From the NCBI GenBank assembly GCA_965205595.1, contig CBDBHI010000014.1:15910-79909 (forward strand): a stretch of 64,000 nucleotides of DNA. The letters are read 5' to 3'. This DNA comes from CATQHP01 sp965205595 (GTDB lineage Bacteria; Acidobacteriota; Terriglobia; Bryobacterales; UBA6623). Below are positions 9,919-17,644 of the stretch, in pieces; position 1 is the first letter of the stretch, and each line of letters opens with the position of its first letter. A program made the translations under genes and the position numbers. Below the pieces are notes generated by a model. The model saw only the letters and a list, made by a program, of their open reading frames with translations. It was not told the origin of the DNA and did no database searches.

Positions 9919-11043
9919 CTAGCTCAGGATTTTACCTTTCGGGCCTAGGCGGTATTTCTTGCCGGCCCAGTTGACTTCGTTGCCGAAGAAGCTGGCTAGC
10001 CAGACGGAGAAGGCGAGAAGATCGAGTAGGGGTAAAAGAAGTAAGTGCTGGAGGAACGACGTAGTGCCGACGGTGGCAGGCATGAAGATTTGTGCCAGCA
10101 CACGTGCGCAAATAATAGTTGCGGAGACGGTCAAGGCGTCGCTCGACGCAAGGATTGCGGCGGCCACAATCCATACCGTAGCGTTCGTGACAACGAGTCC
10201 GACATGGCCACCTGGGCGCTGGCTTCGGATCGTCCGCGACCAGCGAAGCTGATGTCGCCAAAGCTGTCCAAAGCTGTAGTTGGGCAGATGAGTAGTAACC
10301 GGGATAGAGCACAGCGACACCCGGTAGCCCGCTCGGTCGATCTTTTCACCGAGGACGTAATCGTCGCCGATATAGTTGCGGAGTGAGCGGAAGCCTCCAA
10401 TTTTGTCGAGCGTGTCTCGATGAAAAGCTACCGTCGCTCCCATCGCGAATTTCATGCCTTGTATGGCGCGGGCAAGTAGGATTTGGCCAATGAAGTCGCT
10501 GTTTATCCAGAGGGCTTCGAGCAGGGACGGAAGGCCTCGGCTCGGTCTTGCGTGGAAAAGGCAGGTGACGAGTCCGACGCCTGGCTCGTCGAGCGAATCT
10601 TGTAGACCGTCAAGATAGCCCGCGGGCACTTCGATGTCAGCGTCGCTGACGACCCAAACTGTATGACTAGCGTGTTCGGCGAGCCGCTCTAAGACCGCGA
10701 CCTTGGGATTTGATCCTGGGGACGCTTCGTCGCACGTGATCGCCTCGATTCTCAATTTCGGGAATTCAGAGCGAACCTGTTCAATCGCACGGCTCGCTAC
10801 CTGATCGGACCCGTAGACGCCCACGAGTATTTCAAAATCGGGGTACCGCTGAGCGGCGTGGCTGCGAAGGTTTTTGGCGAAGTTTTCTTGAGCGGATTGG
10901 GCTGGTTTAAGGATCGAGATTGCTGGTCGGTTGCCTGTCTCGCGATTCTTCGGTGTTTCAAGGAATCGGTGTCGGAATGCCACGAACGATACCGCGATCC
11001 AGTACAACGCGGGAACGTATAAAAGTGCGTCTAAAGCCGTCAC
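9919..11043 (-). CDS. hpnI: HpnI-like hopanoid glycosyltransferase (GT21, ceramide glucosyltransferase-like)
   Basis: Membrane-bound GT-A glycosyltransferase of 374 residues. HpnI enzymes add N-acetylglucosamine to bacteriohopanetetrol. An N-terminal membrane segment (about residues 5-25) is followed by ISILKPAQ at the donor-site start, WVVSDADIEVP (the DAD metal-binding triad), GATVAFHRDTLDKIGGF, and the acceptor motif with DYVLGEK followed by the QLRWSRTIR stretch (QxxRW-like). Several hydrophobic helices close the protein. Position directly upstream of ispH, shc and hpnH, all on the minus strand, supports a hopanoid rather than a sphingolipid role. The 89-bp gap to ispH still allows one transcript. 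Confidence 0.85.
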   Translation of the reverse strand: MTALDALLYVPALYWIAVSFVAFRHRFLETPKNRETGNRPAISILKPAQSAQENFAKNLRSHAAQRYPDFEILVGVYGSDQVASRAIEQVRSEFPKLRIEAITCDEASPGSNPKVAVLERLAEHASHTVWVVSDADIEVPAGYLDGLQDSLDEPGVGLVTCLFHARPSRGLPSLLEALWINSDFIGQILLARAIQGMKFAMGATVAFHRDTLDKIGGFRSLRNYIGDDYVLGEKIDRAGYRVSLCSIPVTTHLPNYSFGQLWRHQLRWSRTIRSQRPGGHVGLVVTNATVWIVAAAILASSDALTVSATIICARVLAQIFMPATVGTTSFLQHLLLLPLLDLLAFSVWLASFFGNEVNWAGKKYRLGPKGKILS

Positions 11044-11170
11044 GGTTAAGCGAACTTCGAGAGGAATTGCATCGGGAATGGGCAGTCAGCCCCGGGGTTG
11101 AATGTCCGTTGGATCGGTGCCGCGCCGGCGAGTCAATCGACCGGAACGGCGGTCCGCGAGCACCGCGCTC

Positions 11171-12244
11171 CTACTCCACCTTGACCGCGTCGCGCTGGGC
11201 GATAAGACACAGTTCGGCGGCCTTGAACGTGTGGTCTTGGGTCATCGCGGTCTCGGCGCCGTTGAGGCAATCGAGGACGAGCTGACCGAAGTACGGGAAG
11301 CCAACGGTGTTGTGAGTGCGGATGTGCTGCTCGCCTTCTTGATTGACCAGGTAGAGCTGGTCGGATTCACCTTCGCGTCCGACGTCTAAGTACTTACGCA
11401 ATTCGATGTAGCCGTCGGTGCCCAGGATAAACGCGCGTCCGTCTCCCCAGGCGCCCAAGCCGTCGGGTGTGAACCAGTCAACCCGAAAATAATTCGTCGC
11501 GCCGTTGTCCGCTACCAGCGAGACGTCGCCAAAGTCTTCGAGTTCGGGGTACTGCTTGTTGTTGTAGTTGGCGACCCGGCTGGCACTGACCGTAGCGTCT
11601 TTCGCACCGGTGTAGAACAAGAATTGCTCGATCTGGTGGCTACCGATATCGCACAAAATACCGCCATACTGCTCGAAGTTGAAAAACCAGGCAGGGCGTG
11701 ACGGCGCGCTCAGCCGGTGCGGACCCATGCCGATGACCTGAATGACGCGTCCGATGGCGCCCTCGGCGATGAGGTTGCCGGCGTAAATCGAGCACTCCGT
11801 GTGCAGGCGTTCGCTGTAGTAGACGGCGTATTTCTTGCCGGTCGCCGCGACCTTCGCCTTCGCGTCGTCGACCTGCGCGAGCGTCGTCATTGGCGCCTTG
11901 TCAGTGAAGTAGTGCTTGCCGTGGTCCATCACCTCGCAGCCCAACGGGCAGCGCAAGTTAGGGATCGCGGCGGCGGCGACTAGCTGAACCTCTGGGTCGT
12001 CGAAAATTTCCTGCTTACTGCGGGCGACGTTTGCCTGTGGATACGATGCGACGAATTTTTCTACTTGAGCCGGGTCAGGGTCGAAGACCCACTTCAAGTC
12101 GGCGCCGGCTTCGATGAGGCCGTTCGACATGCCGTAGATGTGCCCGTGATCGAGAGCGATGGCCGCGAACGCGAATTCTCCAGCTTTGACGACAGGTTCC
12201 GACTTGCCCGTCGGGGCGTAGTTCATTCCATCGGCTTTTTGCAT
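11171..12244 (-). CDS. Gfo/Idh/MocA-family oxidoreductase
   Basis: NAD(P)-dependent sugar-type dehydrogenase of 357 residues, apparently cytoplasmic. The N-terminal Rossmann half carries LDHGHIYGMSNGL and the family's EKP motif is replaced by DKAPM. The C-terminal alpha/beta domain has GGILCDIGSHQIEQFLFYTG with the usual Asp/His catalytic pair, and FILGTDGYIELRKY. The chosen ATG at 12244 leaves about 23 unconserved residues before the Rossmann strand; the internal ATG encoding MNYAPTG is an alternative. It lies upstream of hpnI on the same strand but 127 bp away. Substrate unknown. Confidence 0.82.
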   Translation of the reverse strand: MQKADGMNYAPTGKSEPVVKAGEFAFAAIALDHGHIYGMSNGLIEAGADLKWVFDPDPAQVEKFVASYPQANVARSKQEIFDDPEVQLVAAAAIPNLRCPLGCEVMDHGKHYFTDKAPMTTLAQVDDAKAKVAATGKKYAVYYSERLHTECSIYAGNLIAEGAIGRVIQVIGMGPHRLSAPSRPAWFFNFEQYGGILCDIGSHQIEQFLFYTGAKDATVSASRVANYNNKQYPELEDFGDVSLVADNGATNYFRVDWFTPDGLGAWGDGRAFILGTDGYIELRKYLDVGREGESDQLYLVNQEGEQHIRTHNTVGFPYFGQLVLDCLNGAETAMTQDHTFKAAELCLIAQRDAVKVE

Positions 12245-12320
12245 CCCATAATTGTTGCAAACTGGGCTCGTATACTAGTTTGAACGCTTACGCTTTGCGC
12301 GCCGGGGCGTCGAACTAGGT

Positions 12321-13220
12321 ATGCAAGAAACTGCTCAACAAGACGCCGCTTGGAAGTCGTGGGTCGGCTGGGGAGCGGCAGTGATCATGGCGTTCCTGTG
12401 GTTCACCGCCGGGCTTTGGAAGTTGAGCGATATTTCGGGCTGGCAGCTTAAACTTACCCAGCTGCTTGTTCCGGTCAAGTGGAGCTTGGCTGGAACGATG
12501 GTCGTCGCGATGTCGGAGGTTGGCGCCGGCGTGTTGCTGCTGCGCCCCGCCTGGCGTCGCTGGGGCGGTTATCTGTCGGCCCTGCTGCTATTGGTTTTCA
12601 TGGCCTATGTGGGGATCAACTACCAGACTCTCCAGGGCGAAGACTGTTCCTGCTTTCCGTGGCTGGAGCGTGCTGTTGGCCCGGCGTTTTTCTGGAGCGA
12701 CGCCGCGATGTTAGCGATCGCCGCTCTGGCCGCGTACTTCGCCCCGAAACCGGCGGCGATGAAGGGCGCCGCGTTCGCGATGGCCGGTGTTGTCTTGCTG
12801 TCGGGCGTAATGCTTGCAGTCGACAGGCTTGGTCCGGCTCCGGGTGGAGATGTGCCGTCGACGATCACAGCGGACGGAGCCGAATACGGACTGCTCGAGG
12901 GCAAAATATTTCTCTATTTCTTTAACCCAAGCTGCATGCATTGTCTCGATGCGGGTCAGACGATGTCGAAGTACGACTGGAACTCCGCATTTGTTGGGAT
13001 TCCCACCCAAGACTTCGACTGGGGGCCGGGGTTCGTGGAAGATGCCGGACTTAGCAACGTGAAGCTATCACCGGACCTCAAACTTCTAAAGGAAACGTTT
13101 CCGTTTGAAGACGTGCCTTACGGGGCTGTGATCGAAGACGGTCGCATTCTCGAACGAATCATGTTCTGGGAAGAACCGGAGCTGGGTGAGAAGCTCCGCG
13201 AGCACGGTTTTATTAACTGA
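12321..13220 (+). CDS. MauE/DoxX-type membrane protein fused to a thioredoxin-like domain
   Basis: A 299-residue membrane protein. Residues 1-145 hold about four hydrophobic helices with the MauE/DoxX pattern FLWFTAGLWKLSD, a periplasm-side pair ...EDCSCFPWLE and FWSDAAMLAIAALAAYF. A further helix lies near 150-170. The C-terminal part (about 180-299) looks like a thioredoxin fold with FFNPSCMHCLDAG, a CxxC at C205 and C208. MauE proteins work with thiol-disulfide partners in periplasmic protein maturation, and this fusion probably does the same; the substrate is unknown. It is divergent from the Gfo/Idh gene at 11171 with 76 bp between starts. The ATG follows a weak ribosome site. Confidence 0.75.
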   Translation: MQETAQQDAAWKSWVGWGAAVIMAFLWFTAGLWKLSDISGWQLKLTQLLVPVKWSLAGTMVVAMSEVGAGVLLLRPAWRRWGGYLSALLLLVFMAYVGINYQTLQGEDCSCFPWLERAVGPAFFWSDAAMLAIAALAAYFAPKPAAMKGAAFAMAGVVLLSGVMLAVDRLGPAPGGDVPSTITADGAEYGLLEGKIFLYFFNPSCMHCLDAGQTMSKYDWNSAFVGIPTQDFDWGPGFVEDAGLSNVKLSPDLKLLKETFPFEDVPYGAVIEDGRILERIMFWEEPELGEKLREHGFIN

Positions 13221-13251
13221 TCGCTCCGCCGTTTCAGTTCGCTAGAATTTC

Positions 13252-13848
13252 GTGGTGGCCCTTCCCTCTATCATCCCTTGCAAGGTCAGTGATGAGTCCG
13301 CCGGCTATGTCAATATGGTCGCGGTGAACCGAGTCGACCTTCCCGCGGAAACCTTGGTTGGCAAGATTCTCGCGGTTACCGGCAAGGACGTCGCGCGGAT
13401 CGCAAAAATACTGGCGCGTGGTTCGTTGGTCAGCGATGATTCGCGATTTCGCTGGGTTGGCCTGGAGGCCACGGGAGGCGAGATCGCGGATTTTCTAAAC
13501 ACATTCCCCGACGACGATCCCAGCCAGGCGTTCGACCCGTTGAAGTGTCTTCGAATCGAATTCCAGAGCCCTCGCGGAATGATCGAGATCACCCGCGAGG
13601 TCGGACGTGAGAGGCGCGCCCTTAAGCGAAAAAACTTCTGGGATGAGGCGATACCGCTTCTGGCCACGGCGGCCGCGCGTTATGATCGCTACTCGTATTC
13701 GGATGCCTGTGACGTGTTCGTGGCCGATCTTTCTAGAGAGACGATCGATGCGCTTCGGGATCGCGCGAACTTGATTCGCTTCTCGAGCATCGAGGCTCAA
13801 ATCCACAATATGAGTAGTCACAAAGTCGTGTTCTATCAGGCCCGCTAA
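13252..13848 (+). CDS. Protein of unknown function, 198 residues
   Basis: I do not recognise this protein. It is soluble in appearance, with no signal peptide or membrane helix. It begins with a GTG; a second GTG three bases later is equally possible. Visible stretches are LPSIIPCKVSDESAGYVNM near the N-terminus, a basic patch REVGRERRALKRKNFW in the middle, and a C-terminal part YDRYSYSDACDVFVADLSRET. Codon use resembles the neighbours and the gene lies 31 bp after the MauE-thioredoxin fusion and 26 bp before an SDR gene, all on one strand, so it is likely real and co-transcribed. Confidence 0.7.
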   Translation: MVALPSIIPCKVSDESAGYVNMVAVNRVDLPAETLVGKILAVTGKDVARIAKILARGSLVSDDSRFRWVGLEATGGEIADFLNTFPDDDPSQAFDPLKCLRIEFQSPRGMIEITREVGRERRALKRKNFWDEAIPLLATAAARYDRYSYSDACDVFVADLSRETIDALRDRANLIRFSSIEAQIHNMSSHKVVFYQAR

Positions 13849-13874
13849 AGCACCGTGCCGCCGATGCCCGCGCT

Positions 13875-14714
13875 TTGAACTTCGACGACCTCGTCGGGAA
13901 GACTGTCGTCATCACCGGTGGAGCGGGGGTTCTTTGTCGCTCGTTCGCTGACGCCTTCTGCGGCGCTGGGTCGCAGGTCGCGCTGCTCGACATCAACGGC
14001 GATTCCGCTCGCACGCGCGCCTCCGAGCTATCTGAATCGTGGCGCGTGAAAGCGTTAGGTGTTGACTGCGACGTTTTATCCGAAGACTCACTCAACTCCG
14101 CGCTCGAAGAAATCCACGCAGGTCTTGGGCCAGTCGACGTTCTTATCGACGGGGCGGGCGGAAACGTCGCCGCCGCGACGACCGCAGTCGACCAATTAAT
14201 GCCGAGCGACGCCGGAAACGCTGGTGATTCGTTCTGCGGTTTGGACGCTTCAGCTTTTAGCAAGGCCTTCGACCTAAACCTGATGGGTACGGTATTGTCA
14301 TGCCAAAAGCTCACACCAGACATGCACCGCCGGGGCGCAGGCTCGATCATCAACATCTCGTCGATGAACGCGTTCAAGCCGCTGACGCGCATCCCCGCCT
14401 ATTCCGCGGCGAAGGCGGCTGTCAGCAACTTTACCGAATGGTTGGCGGTTCATCTGGCGCCAGTCGGGATACGCGTTAACGCCATTGCGCCAGGGTTCTT
14501 TCTGACGGAGCAGCTCAAGTACCTAGCGTTCGATGCGGCGGGCGATCTTACGCCGCGCTATCAGAAGGTGCTAGCGAAAACGCCGATGGCGCGGTTAGGT
14601 GAACCACACGAGCTACGAGGCACGGCGCTGTTCCTGGCGTCAGAGCTGTCTAGTTTTATTACAGGCACTGTCATCCCTGTCGACGGCGGCTTTAACGCAA
14701 GCTCCGGCGTATAG
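13875..14714 (+). CDS. SDR-family oxidoreductase (D-mannonate oxidoreductase-like)
   Basis: Short-chain dehydrogenase of 279 residues. The start is the TTG at 13875: the nearby ATG at 13864 is out of frame and stops at once. The nucleotide-binding motif is TGGAGVLCRSFADAF, with the usual TGxxxGxG slightly altered. NAG is replaced by DGAGGN, the catalytic Ser lies in INISSMNAFKPL and the YxxxK pair in PAYSAAKAAVSNF. The C-terminus PVDGGFNASSGV and the length fit the group that interconverts fructuronate and mannonate, but this is only suggestive. Probably cytoplasmic and in one run of plus-strand genes from 12321. Confidence 0.83.
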   Translation: MNFDDLVGKTVVITGGAGVLCRSFADAFCGAGSQVALLDINGDSARTRASELSESWRVKALGVDCDVLSEDSLNSALEEIHAGLGPVDVLIDGAGGNVAAATTAVDQLMPSDAGNAGDSFCGLDASAFSKAFDLNLMGTVLSCQKLTPDMHRRGAGSIINISSMNAFKPLTRIPAYSAAKAAVSNFTEWLAVHLAPVGIRVNAIAPGFFLTEQLKYLAFDAAGDLTPRYQKVLAKTPMARLGEPHELRGTALFLASELSSFITGTVIPVDGGFNASSGV

Positions 14715-14786
14715 CTCAAGACCGCTCAACTATCGGCGTTTTGTGGCTCCGTTTCGGCTAAGATAAACAGCGGAGGACCTGTATCG

Positions 14787-16079
14787 ATGGAACGTAGAAC
14801 CTTTGTGAAGACCACGGCCGCAGCCGCCGCTGCGCCGGCCGCCTCATTTGCCGCTGCCGGTCGCGTGCTCGGAGCTAACGACCGCATCCGCGTCGCGGTG
14901 CTGGGCGTGAATGGCCGAGGCCAAAGCCACATGAACGGCCTACAGCCGCTTGAGAACGTCGAAGTCACAACGTTCGTCGACCCTGATCTGGAGATCGCCG
15001 CTAAGCGCGCGGGTGAGTTTGAAACGAAACATGGCCACAAGCCTAAGATCGTCCAAGATCTTCGTAGGGTTCTAGACGCCAAGGATATTGACGTCGTTAC
15101 CGTCGCGACGCCGAATCATTGGCACACGCTGGCAGCCATTTGGGCTTGTCAAGCCGGCAAAGACGTCTACGTCGAGAAGCCCGCGACGCACGTTTACAAC
15201 GAAGGTCTGAGCTTGGTCGCCGCCGCTCGCAAATACAACCGCATCGTGCAGCACGGCGTGCAGCTTCGCAGCTCCGAAGCAATTCGTGAGGCGGTCCAAA
15301 AACTTCGCGACGGCGCAATCGGCGACGTCTACATGGGCCGCGTAAACATCTTCAAGTGGCGCGATGCTCTTGAGGCTGCGCCTGATGAAAACCCCCCGAA
15401 GGATCTCGACTACAATCTGTGGGTCGGTCCCGGAAAGTGGCGTCCGTATTCAAAACGCCACGTCCATTACAACTGGCACTGGACGTGGGATTTTGGCAAT
15501 GGCGAAATCGGAAACCAGGGAATCCACGAGACCGACATGCTGCAGTGGGGCCTCGGCGTCACGCTACCGACGCGGATTTCCTCGATGGGCGGAAAGTATC
15601 TCTGGCAGGACCACCGCGAGACGCCCGAGGCGCTGAGCACGACAATGGAATTCGGCAACGAGAATAAGCTTGCGGAAGTTTCGGTGCGTTTCTGGCACTC
15701 GAATCACGAGACTGGCTCGGCCAACGGCAATCTCTTCTACGGTTCCGACGGCTACATGGCGATCTCCGGTTACACAAAGTGGGAGATATTCCGCGGCCGC
15801 AAGCCCAAGCTCGTCGATAGTGGCGAGGCTCCGACGCGCCACTTCGAAAACTTCATCAAGGCGGTCCGCAGCCGCAAGACTGAAGATCAGAACGGCCCCG
15901 TGGAGACCGCGCACTATGCAGCCGGGCTGGCACATCTGGGCAACATCGCCTTCCAGCGCGGCAAGGTGCTAGATTTCGACCCGCGTGCTCAGCAGTTCAC
16001 GAACGACAAGCGCGCAAACGAGATGCTGACTAAGACTTACCGCAAGGGCTTTGAGGTGCCGTCGCCCGACAACGTCTAG
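14787..16079 (+). CDS. TAT-exported Gfo/Idh/MocA-family oxidoreductase
   Basis: A 430-residue dehydrogenase with a twin-arginine signal: MERRTFVKTTAAAAAAPA, where RRTFVK matches the (S/T)RRxFLK consensus and an Ala-rich stretch ends near AAGRVLGAN. Export through TAT implies cofactor binding before transport. The Rossmann motif is VAVLGVNGRGQSH; the family motif is VEKPATH; the second domain shows GNGEIGNQGIHETDMLQWGL. This exported subgroup is common in Acidobacteria and Planctomycetes. The ATG is preceded by GGAGGACC, a good ribosome site. The substrate, probably a sugar or polyol, is unknown. Confidence 0.87.
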   Translation: MERRTFVKTTAAAAAAPAASFAAAGRVLGANDRIRVAVLGVNGRGQSHMNGLQPLENVEVTTFVDPDLEIAAKRAGEFETKHGHKPKIVQDLRRVLDAKDIDVVTVATPNHWHTLAAIWACQAGKDVYVEKPATHVYNEGLSLVAAARKYNRIVQHGVQLRSSEAIREAVQKLRDGAIGDVYMGRVNIFKWRDALEAAPDENPPKDLDYNLWVGPGKWRPYSKRHVHYNWHWTWDFGNGEIGNQGIHETDMLQWGLGVTLPTRISSMGGKYLWQDHRETPEALSTTMEFGNENKLAEVSVRFWHSNHETGSANGNLFYGSDGYMAISGYTKWEIFRGRKPKLVDSGEAPTRHFENFIKAVRSRKTEDQNGPVETAHYAAGLAHLGNIAFQRGKVLDFDPRAQQFTNDKRANEMLTKTYRKGFEVPSPDNV

Positions 16080-16121
16080 CGGCCACTAATACACGAGGGC
16101 GGAGCCCTGTTCTGAGGATCT

Positions 16122-16155
16122 AATTTAGCTCACGGCTGAAACCGTGAGCTAAATT
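16122..16155. repeat. Perfect 14-bp inverted repeat with 6-nt loop
   Basis: Left arm AATTTAGCTCACGG at 16122-16135, loop CTGAAA, right arm CCGTGAGCTAAATT at 16142-16155. It stands between the convergent Gfo/Idh and merR genes, so it may act as a bidirectional terminator, though the following T tract is short. The core CACGGCTGAAACCGTG resembles palindromic intergenic repeats I associate with acidobacterial genomes; that association is from memory. Confidence 0.75.
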
Positions 16156-16316
16156 TGCTTTCGTCCGATCTCAGGTACCTGACTCGTAGATTGATGTCAA
16201 TCTTCACATCGTTTTCAGCAAGAAGAACGACGCGCCGCTGATCGATTCGCTTCCTCGCAGAAACGCGTTAGCCTGCATCGTTTGCCACGTGGCGAACGAA
16301 ATGCGGAAAAGATTTT

Positions 16317-16844
16317 CTACGACGCCTTGCGCGCACGAACCGGCGCCGCGGTCTTCGTTTCGCGCGTGACGGGCTTGCGGAGCCCTGTCCGTGCGTTGAG
16401 CCGAGCAACCTGGTCAGAGACGCAGACCGAGATGATCGGCTGGTTGGACTGCTTCAAAATATTGACGATGCCTCGATCGGAATCTTCGAGGAACACGCTA
16501 TCGCCGTCGGTCAATAAGTGCAGCTCAGAACCATTTTTCCGCGGAGCGAAGAACGCCTCACCGTGCTCTTTTTGCACGTGCGCTAGAACCTTGCGAATTT
16601 TCTGCAGCGAGATTCCTTTGCGGCGTAGCTCGGTGATCAATGCGATCTCGACAACTTCACTCATGCGGTAGAGGCGTCGGTGTCCTTTTTGCATCGGTGT
16701 GACGACGCCTTGTTCGTCCCACCACTGAAGCTGGCGCAAACTCACTCCGGTAATGGTTGCGACTTCAAGGCTGCTGAATGCTGGCGGAGTTGCGGGGATC
16801 TTCGCTGCGCTGTTATTTGTCACTGGCTTAATTCTTGTTGACAC
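16317..16844 (-). CDS. MerR-family transcriptional regulator
   Basis: A 175-residue DNA-binding protein. The MerR winged helix-turn-helix occupies about residues 24-95: FSSLEVATITGVSLRQLQWWDEQGVV, GHRRLYRMSEVVEIALITELRRKGISL. The WDEQG version replaces the classical YEREG and occurs in MerR proteins that do not sense metals. The rest (about 100-175) has a short predicted helix and a basic tail ending APVRARKAS; no cysteine cluster for metal binding is seen. Targets and ligand are unknown. It lies 93 bp downstream of thiS on the same strand. Confidence 0.85.
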   Translation of the reverse strand: MSTRIKPVTNNSAAKIPATPPAFSSLEVATITGVSLRQLQWWDEQGVVTPMQKGHRRLYRMSEVVEIALITELRRKGISLQKIRKVLAHVQKEHGEAFFAPRKNGSELHLLTDGDSVFLEDSDRGIVNILKQSNQPIISVCVSDQVARLNARTGLRKPVTRETKTAAPVRARKAS

Positions 16845-16937
16845 TACGAATGAACGATCTATGAAATCGCGGCCTATGCCGACCCTGGTAATTCTACGAC
16901 ATCTTTGACGATCGCGGAAGAGAAAAATAATTTCTCT

Positions 16938-17177
16938 TTAGCCGCCGCCAACAAAATGAACTATCTCGATTGTATCGCCTTCCGCGAGCACGGTCGCGAG
17001 CCAGTCAGATCGCCTCACGATGTCGCGGTTGCGCTCGATCGCCACGGCATCGAGATCGAGGTCGAGTTCAAGAATCAAGGCTTCGATCGTGCTGCCGGCG
17101 GCGACAGAGCGCGAGGCACCGTTGACGGCGATGATGAAGCTGGTAGCATTCGGCGGAGCCGCAGTTTCGAGAGGCAC
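16938..17177 (-). CDS. thiS: ThiS-like sulfur carrier protein
   Basis: Small ubiquitin-fold protein that carries the thiocarboxylate sulfur for thiamine thiazole synthesis. The core reads FIIAVNGASRSVAAGSTIEALI, then AIERNRDIV, then LAEGDTIEIVHFVGGG: the C-terminal di-glycine is the site of thiocarboxylation. I chose the GTG at 17177, giving 79 residues, because sequence further upstream in the frame (to an ATG at 17327) does not look like this family. No strong ribosome site supports any start. It stands alone, without thiG, thiE or a visible TPP riboswitch. A MoaD-like role is possible but the length and core fit ThiS better. Confidence 0.7.
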   Translation of the reverse strand: MPLETAAPPNATSFIIAVNGASRSVAAGSTIEALILELDLDLDAVAIERNRDIVRRSDWLATVLAEGDTIEIVHFVGGG

Positions 17178-17327
17178 AAAGACATTATAGAGAACGGCGG
17201 CGAGGGTTCCCTTTGACTGGATTTCCAGAATACTGGTCGAGGCTGTTCGAGTTTTCCGACAAGGGCCGCTAATGTCGTAAAGCGCTACAATGAGAGTCAC
17301 GGTAGGTGGTCTGGATTTCACACGCAT

Positions 17328-17644
17328 TGTCTCGCAGAGTCGCCCGCCGCTCCCAATTGTTTAAGAGTCTTTACCGCGTCGCATCGCTGACTGATCTTTG
17401 TCTCTGAGCTACAGCTTGTATCGCTGCAGACGATAAGGACCGTAGGGAGATTGACAGCCGTTAGTGGTGACAGGTGACGCTCGACCAGGACGCTATCGCA
17501 AGGACGCGGACGTTTTTTGAGTTTTTTAAGGAGTCGCTCGAAACACGGACGGAGCCCTCGGGAAGACTTGACGAATCGTTACGACGAGGCGATATCAGGC
17601 CGACCTTCTGGAATCAACCGCAGCCCGACCATTAGTCGTACATC
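17328..17644 (+). other. Intergenic region between thiS and nqrA
   Basis: About 320 bp without a convincing gene, between divergent transcription units. It must hold the promoter of the nqr operon. TTGACG near 17568 followed about 17 nt later by GATATC is a weak sigma-70-like candidate. I see no operator palindrome or riboswitch. Confidence 0.4.

Noticed and set aside
16938..17327. Longer 129-residue version of ThiS
   Set aside because: The first 50 residues do not resemble the family and would be very unusual for a sulfur carrier, although an ATG is present at 17327.
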